A stretch of 7,745 nt of DNA from an uncultured Planctomycetaceae bacterium (GCA_903823545.1 CAIJTL010001672.1:1-7745); one strand, 5' to 3'; positions 1 through 6,717 are shown, counted from the stretch's first letter. Notes: generated by a model from the sequence alone, not told the origin. Made by a program: numbers and translations.

Positions 1-1
1 C

Positions 2-565
2 GACCGGCTGCGAGCCCACTGGGACGAGATCGAAAAAGTCCGCTCACAAGTCAGCGGTATTCACATCCTGAAAGGAATCGAATGCGACATCCTCGAAGAT
101 GCGACGATGGACCTGCCGGATGACGTGCTTGCCGAAGCGGACTGGGTGATCGCAGTGTTGCATTACGGTTTGAAACAGCCGCGCGAGCAGATCGACAAGC
201 GGCTGCTCAACGCCATTCGCAATCCGCACGTCGACGTCATCGGCCACCTCACCGGCCGATTGATCGGCCATCGCCCCGGTGCCGACATGACCTTCGACGA
301 CATTCTCAAAGCGGCCGCCGACCACGGCGTGATGCTGGAGATCAACGCACATCCCAGCCGCCTGGACCTCGACGACATCCACGCCGCAGCAGCGAAAGAT
401 CGAGGTATCCCGATCGTGATCAATACCGATTCACACAGCACACAAGGTTTTGACGTGATGCAATACGGAGTCTTCCAAGCCCGCCGCGCTGGGCTAGAAG
501 CAAAGGACGTCGCGAATACGGAATCGTTTGAGGTCTTTCGCAAGCGACTGAAGCGTGGGACTTGA
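2..565 (+). CDS. polX: PolX-family DNA polymerase / 3'-5' exonuclease, C-terminal PHP domain (5' end outside window)
   Basis: The frame is open from the left edge and ends at TGA 563-565, giving 187 C-terminal residues. What is visible is the second half of a PHP (polymerase and histidinol phosphatase) domain, the metal-dependent 3'-5' exonuclease part that follows the family X polymerase core in bacterial PolX. Visible metal-ligand-type motifs, in fragment numbering, are GIECDIL (E27, D29), VLHYG (H54), GHLTGR (H82), EINAHPSR (H117) and NTDSHS (D143, H145). The order and spacing match PolX rather than a free-standing histidinol phosphatase. By family knowledge the enzyme acts in gap-filling and base-excision repair in the cytoplasm. 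It is the only plus-strand gene here and converges on the CRTAC1 gene, so it is not part of the minus-strand cluster. The polymerase half is not in view, so an isolated PHP protein cannot be fully excluded. Confidence 0.92.
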   Translation, partial: DRLRAHWDEIEKVRSQVSGIHILKGIECDILEDATMDLPDDVLAEADWVIAVLHYGLKQPREQIDKRLLNAIRNPHVDVIGHLTGRLIGHRPGADMTFDDILKAAADHGVMLEINAHPSRLDLDDIHAAAAKDRGIPIVINTDSHSTQGFDVMQYGVFQARRAGLEAKDVANTESFEVFRKRLKRGT

Positions 566-665
566 ATGGGATTGGTTGGAAAAAAGTGGATCAGCGGTAG
601 CTCAGTTTCATCGTTCCCATTCTTCTCAGAAATCGCATCAATCGAGCAAGGTGCCGACCACATCA
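566..665. other. Convergent intergenic gap between polX and the CRTAC1 gene
   Basis: This 100-bp stretch separates two convergent stop codons, so it should hold the 3' ends of both transcripts. I see no textbook intrinsic terminator. Candidate pieces are an 8-bp inverted repeat, GAATGGGA (564-571, overlapping the polX stop) with TCCCATTC (615-622), enclosing 43 nt, and a T6 run on the minus strand (A6 on plus near 580-585). The short AGC/GCT stem next to that run is too weak to call. Termination here may depend on Rho or on a longer structure. Confidence 0.3.
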
Positions 666-2540
666 TTATTGCTTGCGAACCTCAACCAACCGGTCCACTG
701 CCACATCATCCAATTCCTGCGTCCCGCCGTTAGCCCAGCGGACGACGACTTTGTTGATCTTTGTTGCGGCTCCAAGACCGAACGTGACCGGCAACTCGAC
801 CTGTGAGAGGTAACTCTTCGTTGGCATTACTTGGCGGCGCTGGACCGTTTTGCCAGTGTGCAACTCAACGATCGAACCGATTGCGTCTTGATTCGTTTTA
901 TCGCTGCCGACAAGTTTAAACCGCACCCAGTGATGGCCGAGTTTCTGATCGTTGCGTAGCAATCGAGCCGCTTGTCCGCTGGTTGCGATGAGAATGTCGA
1001 GATCGCCGTCACCGTCAATGTCTGCGTATGACGAGCCTCGGCCGACGCATGGTTTCAAAAAGTCTGCGCCGCATTTACCGACCGGGACCGGTTCAAATTC
1101 GGTTGGTTGTTCAGGGCCGCAGTTCCAGAAGAGATGCGGCGGCTGTTCGTAGTGCTGGCTCGATTGAACTTTGTTGATCTCGTTTTCGAGATGCCCATTC
1201 GTGCCGAAATAATCGGGGCGACCATCGAGATCGAAGTCGGCGAAGAAGACGCCGAATTTCAATTCGATCCGCGTGTTCGGGCCAAGTCCGTTTGAAACTG
1301 CTTCGTCGCGAAACTGCAAATCGTTCGACTTGGTCACGTACAGCGCGGTCATCTCGTTGGAGAAATTCCCAATCGCGATGCCGATCGCCGGACTATTTCG
1401 GAACCAGGCAGTGTCGATTCCCATCGCGCCACGCGCGTTGCCGTCGAGATCAAACGCCACACTCGAGGTGACTCCTGCTTCTTCAAACTTGCCATTACCA
1501 AGGTTATGCAACAAAAAGTTTTGGACGGTGTCGTTTGCAATCACAATGTCCACCCAGCCATCGCTATCAAAGTCCGCGAACGTAATCCCAAGCGACTTCG
1601 CCACAGGGACGTTCGAGGCTGGATTCAGAATCTGAATGCCCGACTCTTTTGACACGTCGGTGAACTTGCCGCTGCCGTCGTTGCGATAAAGGTAAGGAAA
1701 CGTCCCGTTAAAAGGTTGAGGCCGACCGTATCCACGTCCTCCCCCAATCAGCGTGAATTTCTGAGCGAGATCAAAGTCCTTCGTCCATTCGACGTAATTG
1801 ACGACGAACAGGTCGAGGTCGCCGTCGTTGTCGTAATCGAACCAGCCCGCTCCGGTGCTCCATTGAGATTCGACTCCGCCGACACGTGCGTCATCGGTGA
1901 CCTCGACGAACTTTCCGCCGTCATTGCGAAAGAGCCGGTTCTTACCGACTGCCGTAAAGAACAAGTCCACATCACCATCGTTGTCGTAGTCGCCGCAAGC
2001 GATCCCCATTCCGTATAACGTGACGTCTAACCCCGTTTCCTTCGTGACATCATCGAAGTGGCCTTTGCCATCGTTGCGATACAGAGCTTGAGTCGGCTTC
2101 GCGGCAATCTTCTCGTCCGCATCGGCGCGCCCTTTCTTCGGCGGATCCCACGGCCAGCGGCATGAGTTCACAAACAAAATGTCCTGATCGCCGTCGTTGT
2201 CGTAATCGAGAAACGCGCAGCCGCTTCCCATCGTCTCTGGCAGCAGCTTGTCGCCGTATGCCCCGTTTTCGTGCGTGAAGCGAATTCCCGCATCAGCCGT
2301 GATGTCGGTGAACCGCATTTCCGGCAATTCGAGTCGAGCCTTCTGACGAACTTCGGGCTTATCGGTCTGAGTAATGACCACGGGCGGTTTCGGCCCAGGC
2401 TTGAGCAACTGATACGTGACCACCCCGCCGATGATCGTCAAGACGACGAACACCAACAGTGATCGCTTAAATGCCGTGGCAATCACCGAGTCGTCCCGCT
2501 CCAGCGTATTAGCATCGACGTCCGAGTTCTTATCCGACAT
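666..2540 (-). CDS. CRTAC1 family protein: membrane-anchored FG-GAP/VCBS propeller with C-terminal ASPIC/UnbV domain
   Basis: The protein has 624 residues. A single membrane helix at about 27-46 follows a short charged N-terminus, so the bulk should be on the outer face of the cytoplasmic membrane. The body carries six Ca-binding-type DxDxDGxxD loops beginning at D112, D184, D235, D323, D435 and D507, usually followed by an LYRNDG-like strand, as in integrin-like FG-GAP/VCBS propellers. The last 90 residues (about 536-624: HWVRFKLVG, AIGSIVEL, SYLSQ, TFGLG, VVVRWANGG) match the ASPIC/UnbV domain, which defines the bacterial CRTAC1 family. The ATG at 2540 has GGAAGG eight bases upstream. The biochemical role of bacterial CRTAC1 proteins is not settled; binding of Ca and of a protein or polysaccharide partner is the usual suggestion. 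It lies 57 bp behind a mini membrane-protein gene and downstream of the multiheme cytochrome on the same strand, so a shared function is likely but inferred. Confidence 0.93.
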   Translation of the reverse strand: MSDKNSDVDANTLERDDSVIATAFKRSLLVFVVLTIIGGVVTYQLLKPGPKPPVVITQTDKPEVRQKARLELPEMRFTDITADAGIRFTHENGAYGDKLLPETMGSGCAFLDYDNDGDQDILFVNSCRWPWDPPKKGRADADEKIAAKPTQALYRNDGKGHFDDVTKETGLDVTLYGMGIACGDYDNDGDVDLFFTAVGKNRLFRNDGGKFVEVTDDARVGGVESQWSTGAGWFDYDNDGDLDLFVVNYVEWTKDFDLAQKFTLIGGGRGYGRPQPFNGTFPYLYRNDGSGKFTDVSKESGIQILNPASNVPVAKSLGITFADFDSDGWVDIVIANDTVQNFLLHNLGNGKFEEAGVTSSVAFDLDGNARGAMGIDTAWFRNSPAIGIAIGNFSNEMTALYVTKSNDLQFRDEAVSNGLGPNTRIELKFGVFFADFDLDGRPDYFGTNGHLENEINKVQSSQHYEQPPHLFWNCGPEQPTEFEPVPVGKCGADFLKPCVGRGSSYADIDGDGDLDILIATSGQAARLLRNDQKLGHHWVRFKLVGSDKTNQDAIGSIVELHTGKTVQRRQVMPTKSYLSQVELPVTFGLGAATKINKVVVRWANGGTQELDDVAVDRLVEVRKQ

Positions 2541-2548
2541 GACCGCAT

Positions 2549-2554
2549 CCTTCC
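2549..2554 (-). promoter_or_regulatory. Ribosome binding site of the CRTAC1 gene
   Basis: GGAAGG on the minus strand lies 8 nt before the ATG at 2540. It supports that start and places the membrane anchor at the very N-terminus. Confidence 0.6.
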
Positions 2555-2597
2555 ATATCCCACCGATTGATTCACCAACAAATTGATTCCACAGCGA

Positions 2598-2780
2598 TCA
2601 AGTTTGTCGAGACGCAATGAAAAACCAAACCACTAGACCCAAAGCGATCAACACCAAACATCCCACTGCGAACCGCCGACCAGATCTCACAGATTCCGCC
2701 CCATCAGCAGTCACCGCCGAGACAAACATGTCCGCTCCCAGTTCCAAAAGCAGCTCAAAAATAAAACCCACAAAGCCCAT
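2598..2780 (-). CDS. Small single-helix membrane protein (60 aa), function unknown
   Basis: The reading frame extends up to 2843, but the start is placed at the ATG of 2780. That ATG has a perfect AAGGAG nine bases upstream, and the longer version would run into the preceding gene. The product has 60 residues: an N-terminal hydrophobic or amphipathic stretch with Phe and Glu (MGFVGFIFELLLELG), a short polar middle (about 22-36), two arginines, then a clear membrane helix at about 37-56 ending SRQT. I do not recognise a family. Layout and short identities (MG at the start, IFE near residues 7-9, a Gly-Cys pair at the start of the membrane helix) resemble the 55-residue product just upstream, so the two may be diverged tandem copies. 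It lies between the cytochrome and CRTAC1 genes, 22 bp from the first and 57 bp from the second of its immediate neighbours, consistent with co-transcription. Confidence 0.78.
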   Translation of the reverse strand: MGFVGFIFELLLELGADMFVSAVTADGAESVRSGRRFAVGCLVLIALGLVVWFFIASRQT

Positions 2781-2789
2781 AGTTTGCAG

Positions 2790-2795
2790 CTCCTT
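2790..2795 (-). promoter_or_regulatory. Strong Shine-Dalgarno that fixes the start of the 60-aa gene
   Basis: AAGGAG on the minus strand lies 9 nt before the ATG at 2780. It is the best ribosome binding site in the window and decides between the starts at 2780 and 2843 in favour of 2780. Confidence 0.75.
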
Positions 2796-2802
2796 ATTCA
2801 AC

Positions 2803-2970
2803 TCAGTTCCTATGCAACCATGCGATGAGACAGAGTATGCCAAAGATCAGAAGCAAGGTGAGAATACACCCAAGCGTCACTTTCTTTTCATCCTTGTGGC
2901 CAGTGTTGTTCAATAGATGTATCAAGACATCAATGATTGGCTCAAAAATGAGCCTAAAGAAGTCGCCCAT
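2803..2970 (-). CDS. Small single-helix membrane protein (55 aa), function unknown, similar in layout to the next gene
   Basis: Found by reading the minus strand directly; at 55 residues it is below common ORF cut-offs. It runs from the ATG at 2970 to TGA at 2803-2805. The product begins MGDFFRLIFEPIIDVLIHLL (hydrophobic/amphipathic), has a charged middle (HKDEKK, about 25-30), then one strong membrane helix at about 33-52 starting LGCILTLLL, and ends WLHRN. A purine-rich AGAGAG lies 7 nt upstream of the ATG, a modest ribosome binding site. Only 22 bp separate its stop from the next start. The order amphipathic segment, charged linker, Gly-Cys-led membrane helix and short basic tail is shared with the 60-aa neighbour. 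The regular hydrophobicity pattern, the tight spacing and the shared layout argue that it is a real gene. No function can be assigned; a small subunit or stabiliser of a membrane complex is one possibility. Confidence 0.72.
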   Translation of the reverse strand: MGDFFRLIFEPIIDVLIHLLNNTGHKDEKKVTLGCILTLLLIFGILCLIAWLHRN

Positions 2971-3165
2971 CAGTCAACTCTCTAGGTCTTTCTTCCGCCG
3001 ATTCTTGGGAGTTTTACATTGCTTATTATCAATCAACCGCAGCACACCCTTCTCTATATTCCCACTTCGTTCCCTTCGTTTGCTTCTGTTCAAAATCTTG
3101 ACGAGGCTGGTTTGACCAGAAACAAACGAAGACAACGAAGTGGAGTGCAAGGAGGCTGTGTGCAA
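2971..3165. other. Intergenic region downstream of the cytochrome gene
   Basis: This 195-bp gap is the longest non-coding stretch in the window. About 82 bp are taken up by a long imperfect hairpin (3062-3143). The remaining part next to the 55-aa gene is AT-richer than its surroundings and contains a GATAAT box on the minus strand (around 3025-3030) that could be a -10 element, but no convincing -35 partner was seen. Open frames across the gap read through the palindrome and look like non-coding translation. Confidence 0.5.
3062..3143 (-). repeat. Long imperfect inverted repeat (33-nt arms, 16-nt loop), possible dispersed hairpin element or 3'-end structure
   Basis: Arms lie at 3062-3094 and 3111-3143. 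Read as minus-strand RNA, 29 of 33 positions are Watson-Crick pairs, two are G.U and two are mismatches; on the plus strand the two G.U positions would be A-C mismatches. Each arm carries the box TTCGTT (or its complement AACGAA) twice at a 9-nt period. It begins 22 bp past the stop of the cytochrome gene. There is no U-run after the stem, so it is not a classic intrinsic terminator. It could block 3' exonucleases, separate expression of the cytochrome from the genes downstream, or be a copy of a mobile palindromic repeat. Confidence 0.8.
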
Positions 3166-6141
3166 TCAGTTTCCTCCGCTAGGCACAGATTTTTCTGGAG
3201 CGGTGTTGTCTAAGGTCTTGTTTTCGATTGCATTCAATCCCGGTGCTCCCGGTCGTTGCAGCGGGTAGATGACCAACGCTTCTGTCGCGAAGTTTGCAGC
3301 CGGATATTTTTCACGAGCAAGCCGGACCGCTCGGCCTTGTGCGTTGTCGTCGGGCTTATATTTGAGGTGTTCGGCGCTGTGGAACGCTGCCTCCTCTTTG
3401 TTGCCGAGGTCTTCGTAAATCTGATGCAAGTTGTAGTGCGCTGAGACATTTTCTGAATCAATCGCCAGCGTGGCTTTGAACCGATCAGCGGCTGCATTCA
3501 AGAGCCGGAGCCGTTCAGGATCTCCTTCGACGCGGATTGCTTTCGCCTGCTCAAACAGCGTTAGGCCGAGCAGATTGATCACTTCGTAATCACCGCTGAA
3601 ATCAAAGTTGCGATCAATCATTTCCTGCGATCGATCTTCGAGCACACTGCGCAAATTCGTCTCCGCTTCTTTGAGTCGTCCCTGTTCGCGATTGACCATG
3701 CCCGTGAGCCATTGCAGCGTCCAGCGCGGTGCGGGCGGATCGTCCTTGGACGTGCCGTGCTTTGCCGCTCGGTTCAATGCTTCAACCGCCTCGTCGAGCC
3801 GCCCTTCGCGGTGCAGCACACGAGCCAAGTTCAGCGGCCCATCGAAGCGACCGAGCTTTTCTACTTCTGTGAAAGCGTCGATTGACTGACGCAACTCCGC
3901 CTTCCCTTCGAGGAACAGCCCGATTCCGTAATCGTTCCAGCGTTGCCACGGCGGGATCGAAGATTCGTGGCCGACGCGTCCCGCGTCGGTGCTGACGCGA
4001 GACGCGTCAGCCACACCTTCGACCGCAAAAGTCACGGCATCGACGGCCATCGTCGTGATCGGCGTGTCGTTCAGATATTTCTCGCCGGGCTTGAACGACT
4101 TGATCGGCTTATCGCCGGATTTCGCAGACTTCGTGACAAAATCCATGTATTGCTTGTCGAACTTGCGGTATTGCAGTTTGACTTCGACCGTCACGGGAGC
4201 AGTCACGTCATCGGGCAGTGTGAATTCATAATGTGCGACGTTACCCGCACCCGGCGGAACCTGATGGTTGTAGAGCGGCGTGAAGATGTCCTGCGGGTTA
4301 CGGCGGTCGATCCGGTTCCCGTCGCGGTCGAGCATGAAGACATTGATGAAGTGCGAATACGGATCGACCTCACGATCGGCATCCATTCCACCGCTCTTAC
4401 CGATCACCTTTCCGCCGGAAGTCAGCGTGACTTCGACCCACAGTTCATTCGAGTCCACCGTCCCCTGTGTCAGCGGATGTCCGAGCTTCAGCGTGCGGAT
4501 GACTGCTTCCAGCAGATATCTTTCGCCTCGTTTAAGCTTCGGAACATTTGGTCGAATCGGCGCGATCAGCTTGCCGTCGATCGTCCCTCCTTCCTTCACG
4601 CCGAAGATGTCAACGCGAGTAATCTCCTGCAAAAACTTCTGATGAGCTTCGATCACTTCCGGCTTCGCGTCACGAATCCATGCCAGCCCGGTATTTGCCG
4701 CTGGGAAGAAGTGATTGTGAATGCTGAATTTGTTCGATTGATCGAAGTCCTTTGCCCCGAAATCGGTCGATTGCGCCAGCGGCATGTGGCAGCCCGAGCA
4801 ATTCGCGATCGCCTTCGGCGGGTAATAAAAGCTGCGGGCTCCGTGTCCGACGCCGCTGAGCCAATACGTGTCGAAATGATTCTGACCGCGCAAAAATTCT
4901 TTGTAGTGATTCAGGGCATACGGCAGCGAAACCTTGTGGCACGTCGAACAGAACTCCGCCGTCTTGTGCAGCGGCTTCAAGAACGTCTTCTTATGAAATG
5001 AGGGCTTCGCTTTGACCATCTGATTGTTGACCCATTGCAGCACCGCGTTTTCGCTTTCGGCGAACGGGTAATGCGTCGGCTCTTCGATGGTGAAATCGGC
5101 GTTGCCGCGCGTGCTGTTGACGTTGGTAATTGCATGGCACGTCGTGCAAGTAATCCCGGCGTGAGCGGTCGGATGTTTTTGTAAGTCGTACTTCGGATCG
5201 TCGAACGCTCCGCTGAAGAATGGGACCGGATCATGGCAACCGGCGCACCAGCGAGACGCCTGCACGTTGCCGTCTCGTTTGAAGCTCACTTCACGTGTCT
5301 CGCGAATCGACGCAAGGTATGCCGGATTGTTGAACGAACTAAACCGGTGTGAACTTTCGGCCCATTGCTTGTGAGCATCGGCATGACACTTCTGGCAATA
5401 GTCGTCCATCATCAGGGTCTTTGCCGGAATAAAGTTACCCGACGCTGTCTTTGCAAACGAAGGCTCAAAGTACTTCGCACCTTCTTTCGGTCCGGCGACG
5501 TTCCACTTTCGCGGGTCTTGAGAATGCAGCGCGACCATCGCCACGACCGAAGCAACAACAACGACAGCGTAAGTCAGGCCAATCTTCCATTTGATCTTGG
5601 GACCGGTCAGTCGATGCAGCCAATACAGCCAACCGGCCATGACCGGTGCGATCACATGTAGCCAATAAACCGTCGAACGCGCGACCGGCTGCTTCAGTTC
5701 CAATCCGCTGATTCGCATCAGCAGCAAGCCAGTGACAAGCACGATGATCGAGACGGCAAACAGCACATACCCCACTTTGACCGCTCGCCGATTCCGGCGG
5801 TCTTTCGCATACAGCATGTGCAACGTTCCGAAAACCACCAGCGGCCCGATTAGCAACATGCCGAGCACCAAGTGCCCCAGAAACATGAACTGGTAAAAGT
5901 AATTTTCAAACGTCTGCTTGGTGATAGCCTCCATCGCCGTGATCGCGATGAGGTACAACGAGTTTGCGCCCAAAAGAGCGATCAAGCCGAAGACGACATA
6001 CAGCAGCTTTCGCAAACCGGGCGTGACCGCTCGCACATAAAGTTTGCCCGTCGGCATCGGCATGACGTTCGGTGTCGCAGTAGCAACTGGATTGTTCGGC
6101 GCAGATGAAGATGCGGCCGAATCATTCGGAATAGAATCCAT
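3166..6141 (-). CDS. Membrane-anchored pentaheme cytochrome c with N-terminal b-type-like helices and C-terminal TPRs
   Basis: The frame is open to 6324, but the ATG at 6141 is chosen: GGAG lies 7 nt upstream, and the extension would overlap the preceding gene. The product has 991 residues. Five membrane helices lie at about 46-68, 84-110, 123-143, 157-177 and 187-207; basic loops (KDRRNRR, HRLTGPKIK) place the N-terminus inside and the rest outside. Five CXXCH c-heme sites follow: C249, C299, C332, C398 and C448. The first three sit in a cytochrome c554-like context. A beta-rich segment spans about 535-705, then TPR-like helices about 733-930. H90/H162 and H108/H176 in helices 2 and 4 could ligate two b hemes. 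I infer electron transfer from quinol through b and c hemes to a periplasmic partner; the substrate is unknown. Residues 710-725 are encoded by a perfect-register palindrome and look inserted. The HAO/c554-like resemblance is by pattern only. Confidence 0.9.
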   Translation of the reverse strand: MDSIPNDSAASSSAPNNPVATATPNVMPMPTGKLYVRAVTPGLRKLLYVVFGLIALLGANSLYLIAITAMEAITKQTFENYFYQFMFLGHLVLGMLLIGPLVVFGTLHMLYAKDRRNRRAVKVGYVLFAVSIIVLVTGLLLMRISGLELKQPVARSTVYWLHVIAPVMAGWLYWLHRLTGPKIKWKIGLTYAVVVVASVVAMVALHSQDPRKWNVAGPKEGAKYFEPSFAKTASGNFIPAKTLMMDDYCQKCHADAHKQWAESSHRFSSFNNPAYLASIRETREVSFKRDGNVQASRWCAGCHDPVPFFSGAFDDPKYDLQKHPTAHAGITCTTCHAITNVNSTRGNADFTIEEPTHYPFAESENAVLQWVNNQMVKAKPSFHKKTFLKPLHKTAEFCSTCHKVSLPYALNHYKEFLRGQNHFDTYWLSGVGHGARSFYYPPKAIANCSGCHMPLAQSTDFGAKDFDQSNKFSIHNHFFPAANTGLAWIRDAKPEVIEAHQKFLQEITRVDIFGVKEGGTIDGKLIAPIRPNVPKLKRGERYLLEAVIRTLKLGHPLTQGTVDSNELWVEVTLTSGGKVIGKSGGMDADREVDPYSHFINVFMLDRDGNRIDRRNPQDIFTPLYNHQVPPGAGNVAHYEFTLPDDVTAPVTVEVKLQYRKFDKQYMDFVTKSAKSGDKPIKSFKPGEKYLNDTPITTMAVDAVTFAVEGVADASRVSTDAGRVGHESSIPPWQRWNDYGIGLFLEGKAELRQSIDAFTEVEKLGRFDGPLNLARVLHREGRLDEAVEALNRAAKHGTSKDDPPAPRWTLQWLTGMVNREQGRLKEAETNLRSVLEDRSQEMIDRNFDFSGDYEVINLLGLTLFEQAKAIRVEGDPERLRLLNAAADRFKATLAIDSENVSAHYNLHQIYEDLGNKEEAAFHSAEHLKYKPDDNAQGRAVRLAREKYPAANFATEALVIYPLQRPGAPGLNAIENKTLDNTAPEKSVPSGGN
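3967..4014 (-). repeat. 48-bp in-frame palindromic element inside the cytochrome gene
   Basis: On the minus strand the arms GTGGCTGACGCGTC + T + CGCGTC and GACGCG + G + GACGCGTCGGCCAC flank a 6-nt loop AGCACC. As minus-strand RNA all 21 positions pair (19 Watson-Crick, two U.G). The boundaries fall exactly on codons 710 and 725, so the element is 16 codons: VADASRVSTDAGRVGH. It sits in the linker between the beta-rich segment and the TPRs, where added residues should be tolerated. The reading direction, codon register and GC-rich nested GACGCG boxes suggest an inserted palindromic repeat rather than conserved protein sequence. Confidence 0.82.
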
Positions 6142-6148
6142 CGGAAAA

Positions 6149-6152
6149 CTCC
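6149..6152 (-). promoter_or_regulatory. Ribosome binding site that decides the cytochrome start
   Basis: GGAG on the minus strand lies 7 nt before the ATG at 6141. The next upstream in-frame starts run into the 140-aa secreted-protein gene and add a basic stretch with no membrane or signal character, so 6141 is preferred. Confidence 0.6.
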
Positions 6153-6192
6153 ACGAGTCAAAAAGCAGTCGCGTGTTTGTCGTTGATCGCAC

Positions 6193-6214
6193 GATGCAAT
6201 CCACGAACTGCATC
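6193..6214 (-). repeat. Short inverted repeat in the leader of the cytochrome gene
   Basis: GATGCA and TGCATC, six perfect pairs, enclose a 10-nt loop in the 100-bp gap between the secreted-protein stop and the cytochrome start. No T-run follows. It is small enough to be chance; a leader stem acting on the mRNA is possible. Confidence 0.25.
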
Positions 6215-6241
6215 CCAATGAAGCGGGGTACAACAAACGGA

Positions 6242-6664
6242 CTAAGCTCGCGGCGGATGGTCGATCGAAGACGGATGCCCAATCGAGTGGTGGACGTGTT
6301 CCGATGGCAAAAAGACGGTGGCATCAGGCTTCAGCAAAGGCATTGCTGGCAACAAACAGCAAACCCGATCGTGATCGTACAGGTTTATTGTTGTTGGTAC
6401 CGGTGCGATTGGTCTTGTGGGACTCTTTTGGCAATTAGGTCCATTGCAGGGGGGCTTTGGTTGAGGTGTTCGCGGCGAACGTTGCTCGCCGTTGATTCCA
6501 GGCAGGTCTGGAAAGTCATGAGCGACCGTGAGTGCCGATCGCGAATGATGTGTGCCAATCAAGTAATCCCCGCAACTCGCCTGTGCGGACGCTGCAGCGA
6601 GGGTCTGGAACGCGATCCAGCCACTCAGCATCAACATTCCCAAAATGACACGGTGCGAGTTCAT
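6242..6664 (-). CDS. Small secreted Cys/Pro/His-rich protein, function unknown
   Basis: The product has 140 residues. It begins with a classical Sec signal peptide (basic start, hydrophobic core about 6-22, cleavage most likely after AQA at 27-29), so it is exported. The residues before C31 do not form a lipobox, so it is probably not a lipoprotein. The mature part is short, low in predicted structure and Pro-rich, with CGDYL at 31-35, a PPCNGPNC motif (C73, C78), a Cys pair C102-C103, and a His-rich C-terminus (H123, H125, H126, H130, H136). From memory, similar short exported proteins with a CGDYL-like start and a C-x-GP-x-C motif occur in planctomycetes, without known function; this was not checked. 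AAGG lies 9 nt before the ATG at 6664. It is 100 bp upstream of the cytochrome gene and 92 bp downstream of the NHL gene. Metal binding or a disulfide-linked role outside the membrane is conceivable from the Cys/His content only. Confidence 0.76.
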   Translation of the reverse strand: MNSHRVILGMLMLSGWIAFQTLAAASAQASCGDYLIGTHHSRSALTVAHDFPDLPGINGEQRSPRTPQPKPPCNGPNCQKSPTRPIAPVPTTINLYDHDRVCCLLPAMPLLKPDATVFLPSEHVHHSIGHPSSIDHPPRA

Positions 6665-6717
6665 GATACGGTGCCTTACGCTAACTCCTGCAAACTTCGT
6701 TGGAACAACCTTGATGT

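Noticed and set aside
44..382. 112-codon minus-strand frame opposite polX
   Set aside because: It is antisense to well-conserved PHP motifs and has no features of its own.
970..2215. Recurrent near-identical DNA segments around GTCGTTGTCGTAATCGA
   Set aside because: These are the repeated codons for the DYDNDGD Ca-binding loops of the CRTAC1 protein, not a separate DNA repeat or CRISPR array; their spacing is irregular.
2781..2843. Longer start for the 60-aa membrane protein
   Set aside because: It overlaps the 55-aa gene and ignores the AAGGAG directly before the ATG at 2780.
2974..3165. 63-codon minus-strand frame in the gap after the cytochrome
   Set aside because: The frame runs through one arm and the loop of the hairpin repeat; its product is low-complexity Ser/Lys/Arg with no start signal, so it is likely non-coding.
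3943..5001. 352-codon plus-strand frame opposite the cytochrome gene
   Set aside because: It lies wholly antisense to the heme and beta-rich region, its product is Arg/Asp/Val-rich with no domain pattern, and the opposite frame carries clear CXXCH motifs. It is an antisense shadow of GC-biased codons.
6142..6324. N-terminal extension of the cytochrome to 6324
   Set aside because: It overlaps the 140-aa secreted-protein gene, adds 61 basic residues without signal character, and the ATG at 6141 has its own GGAG.
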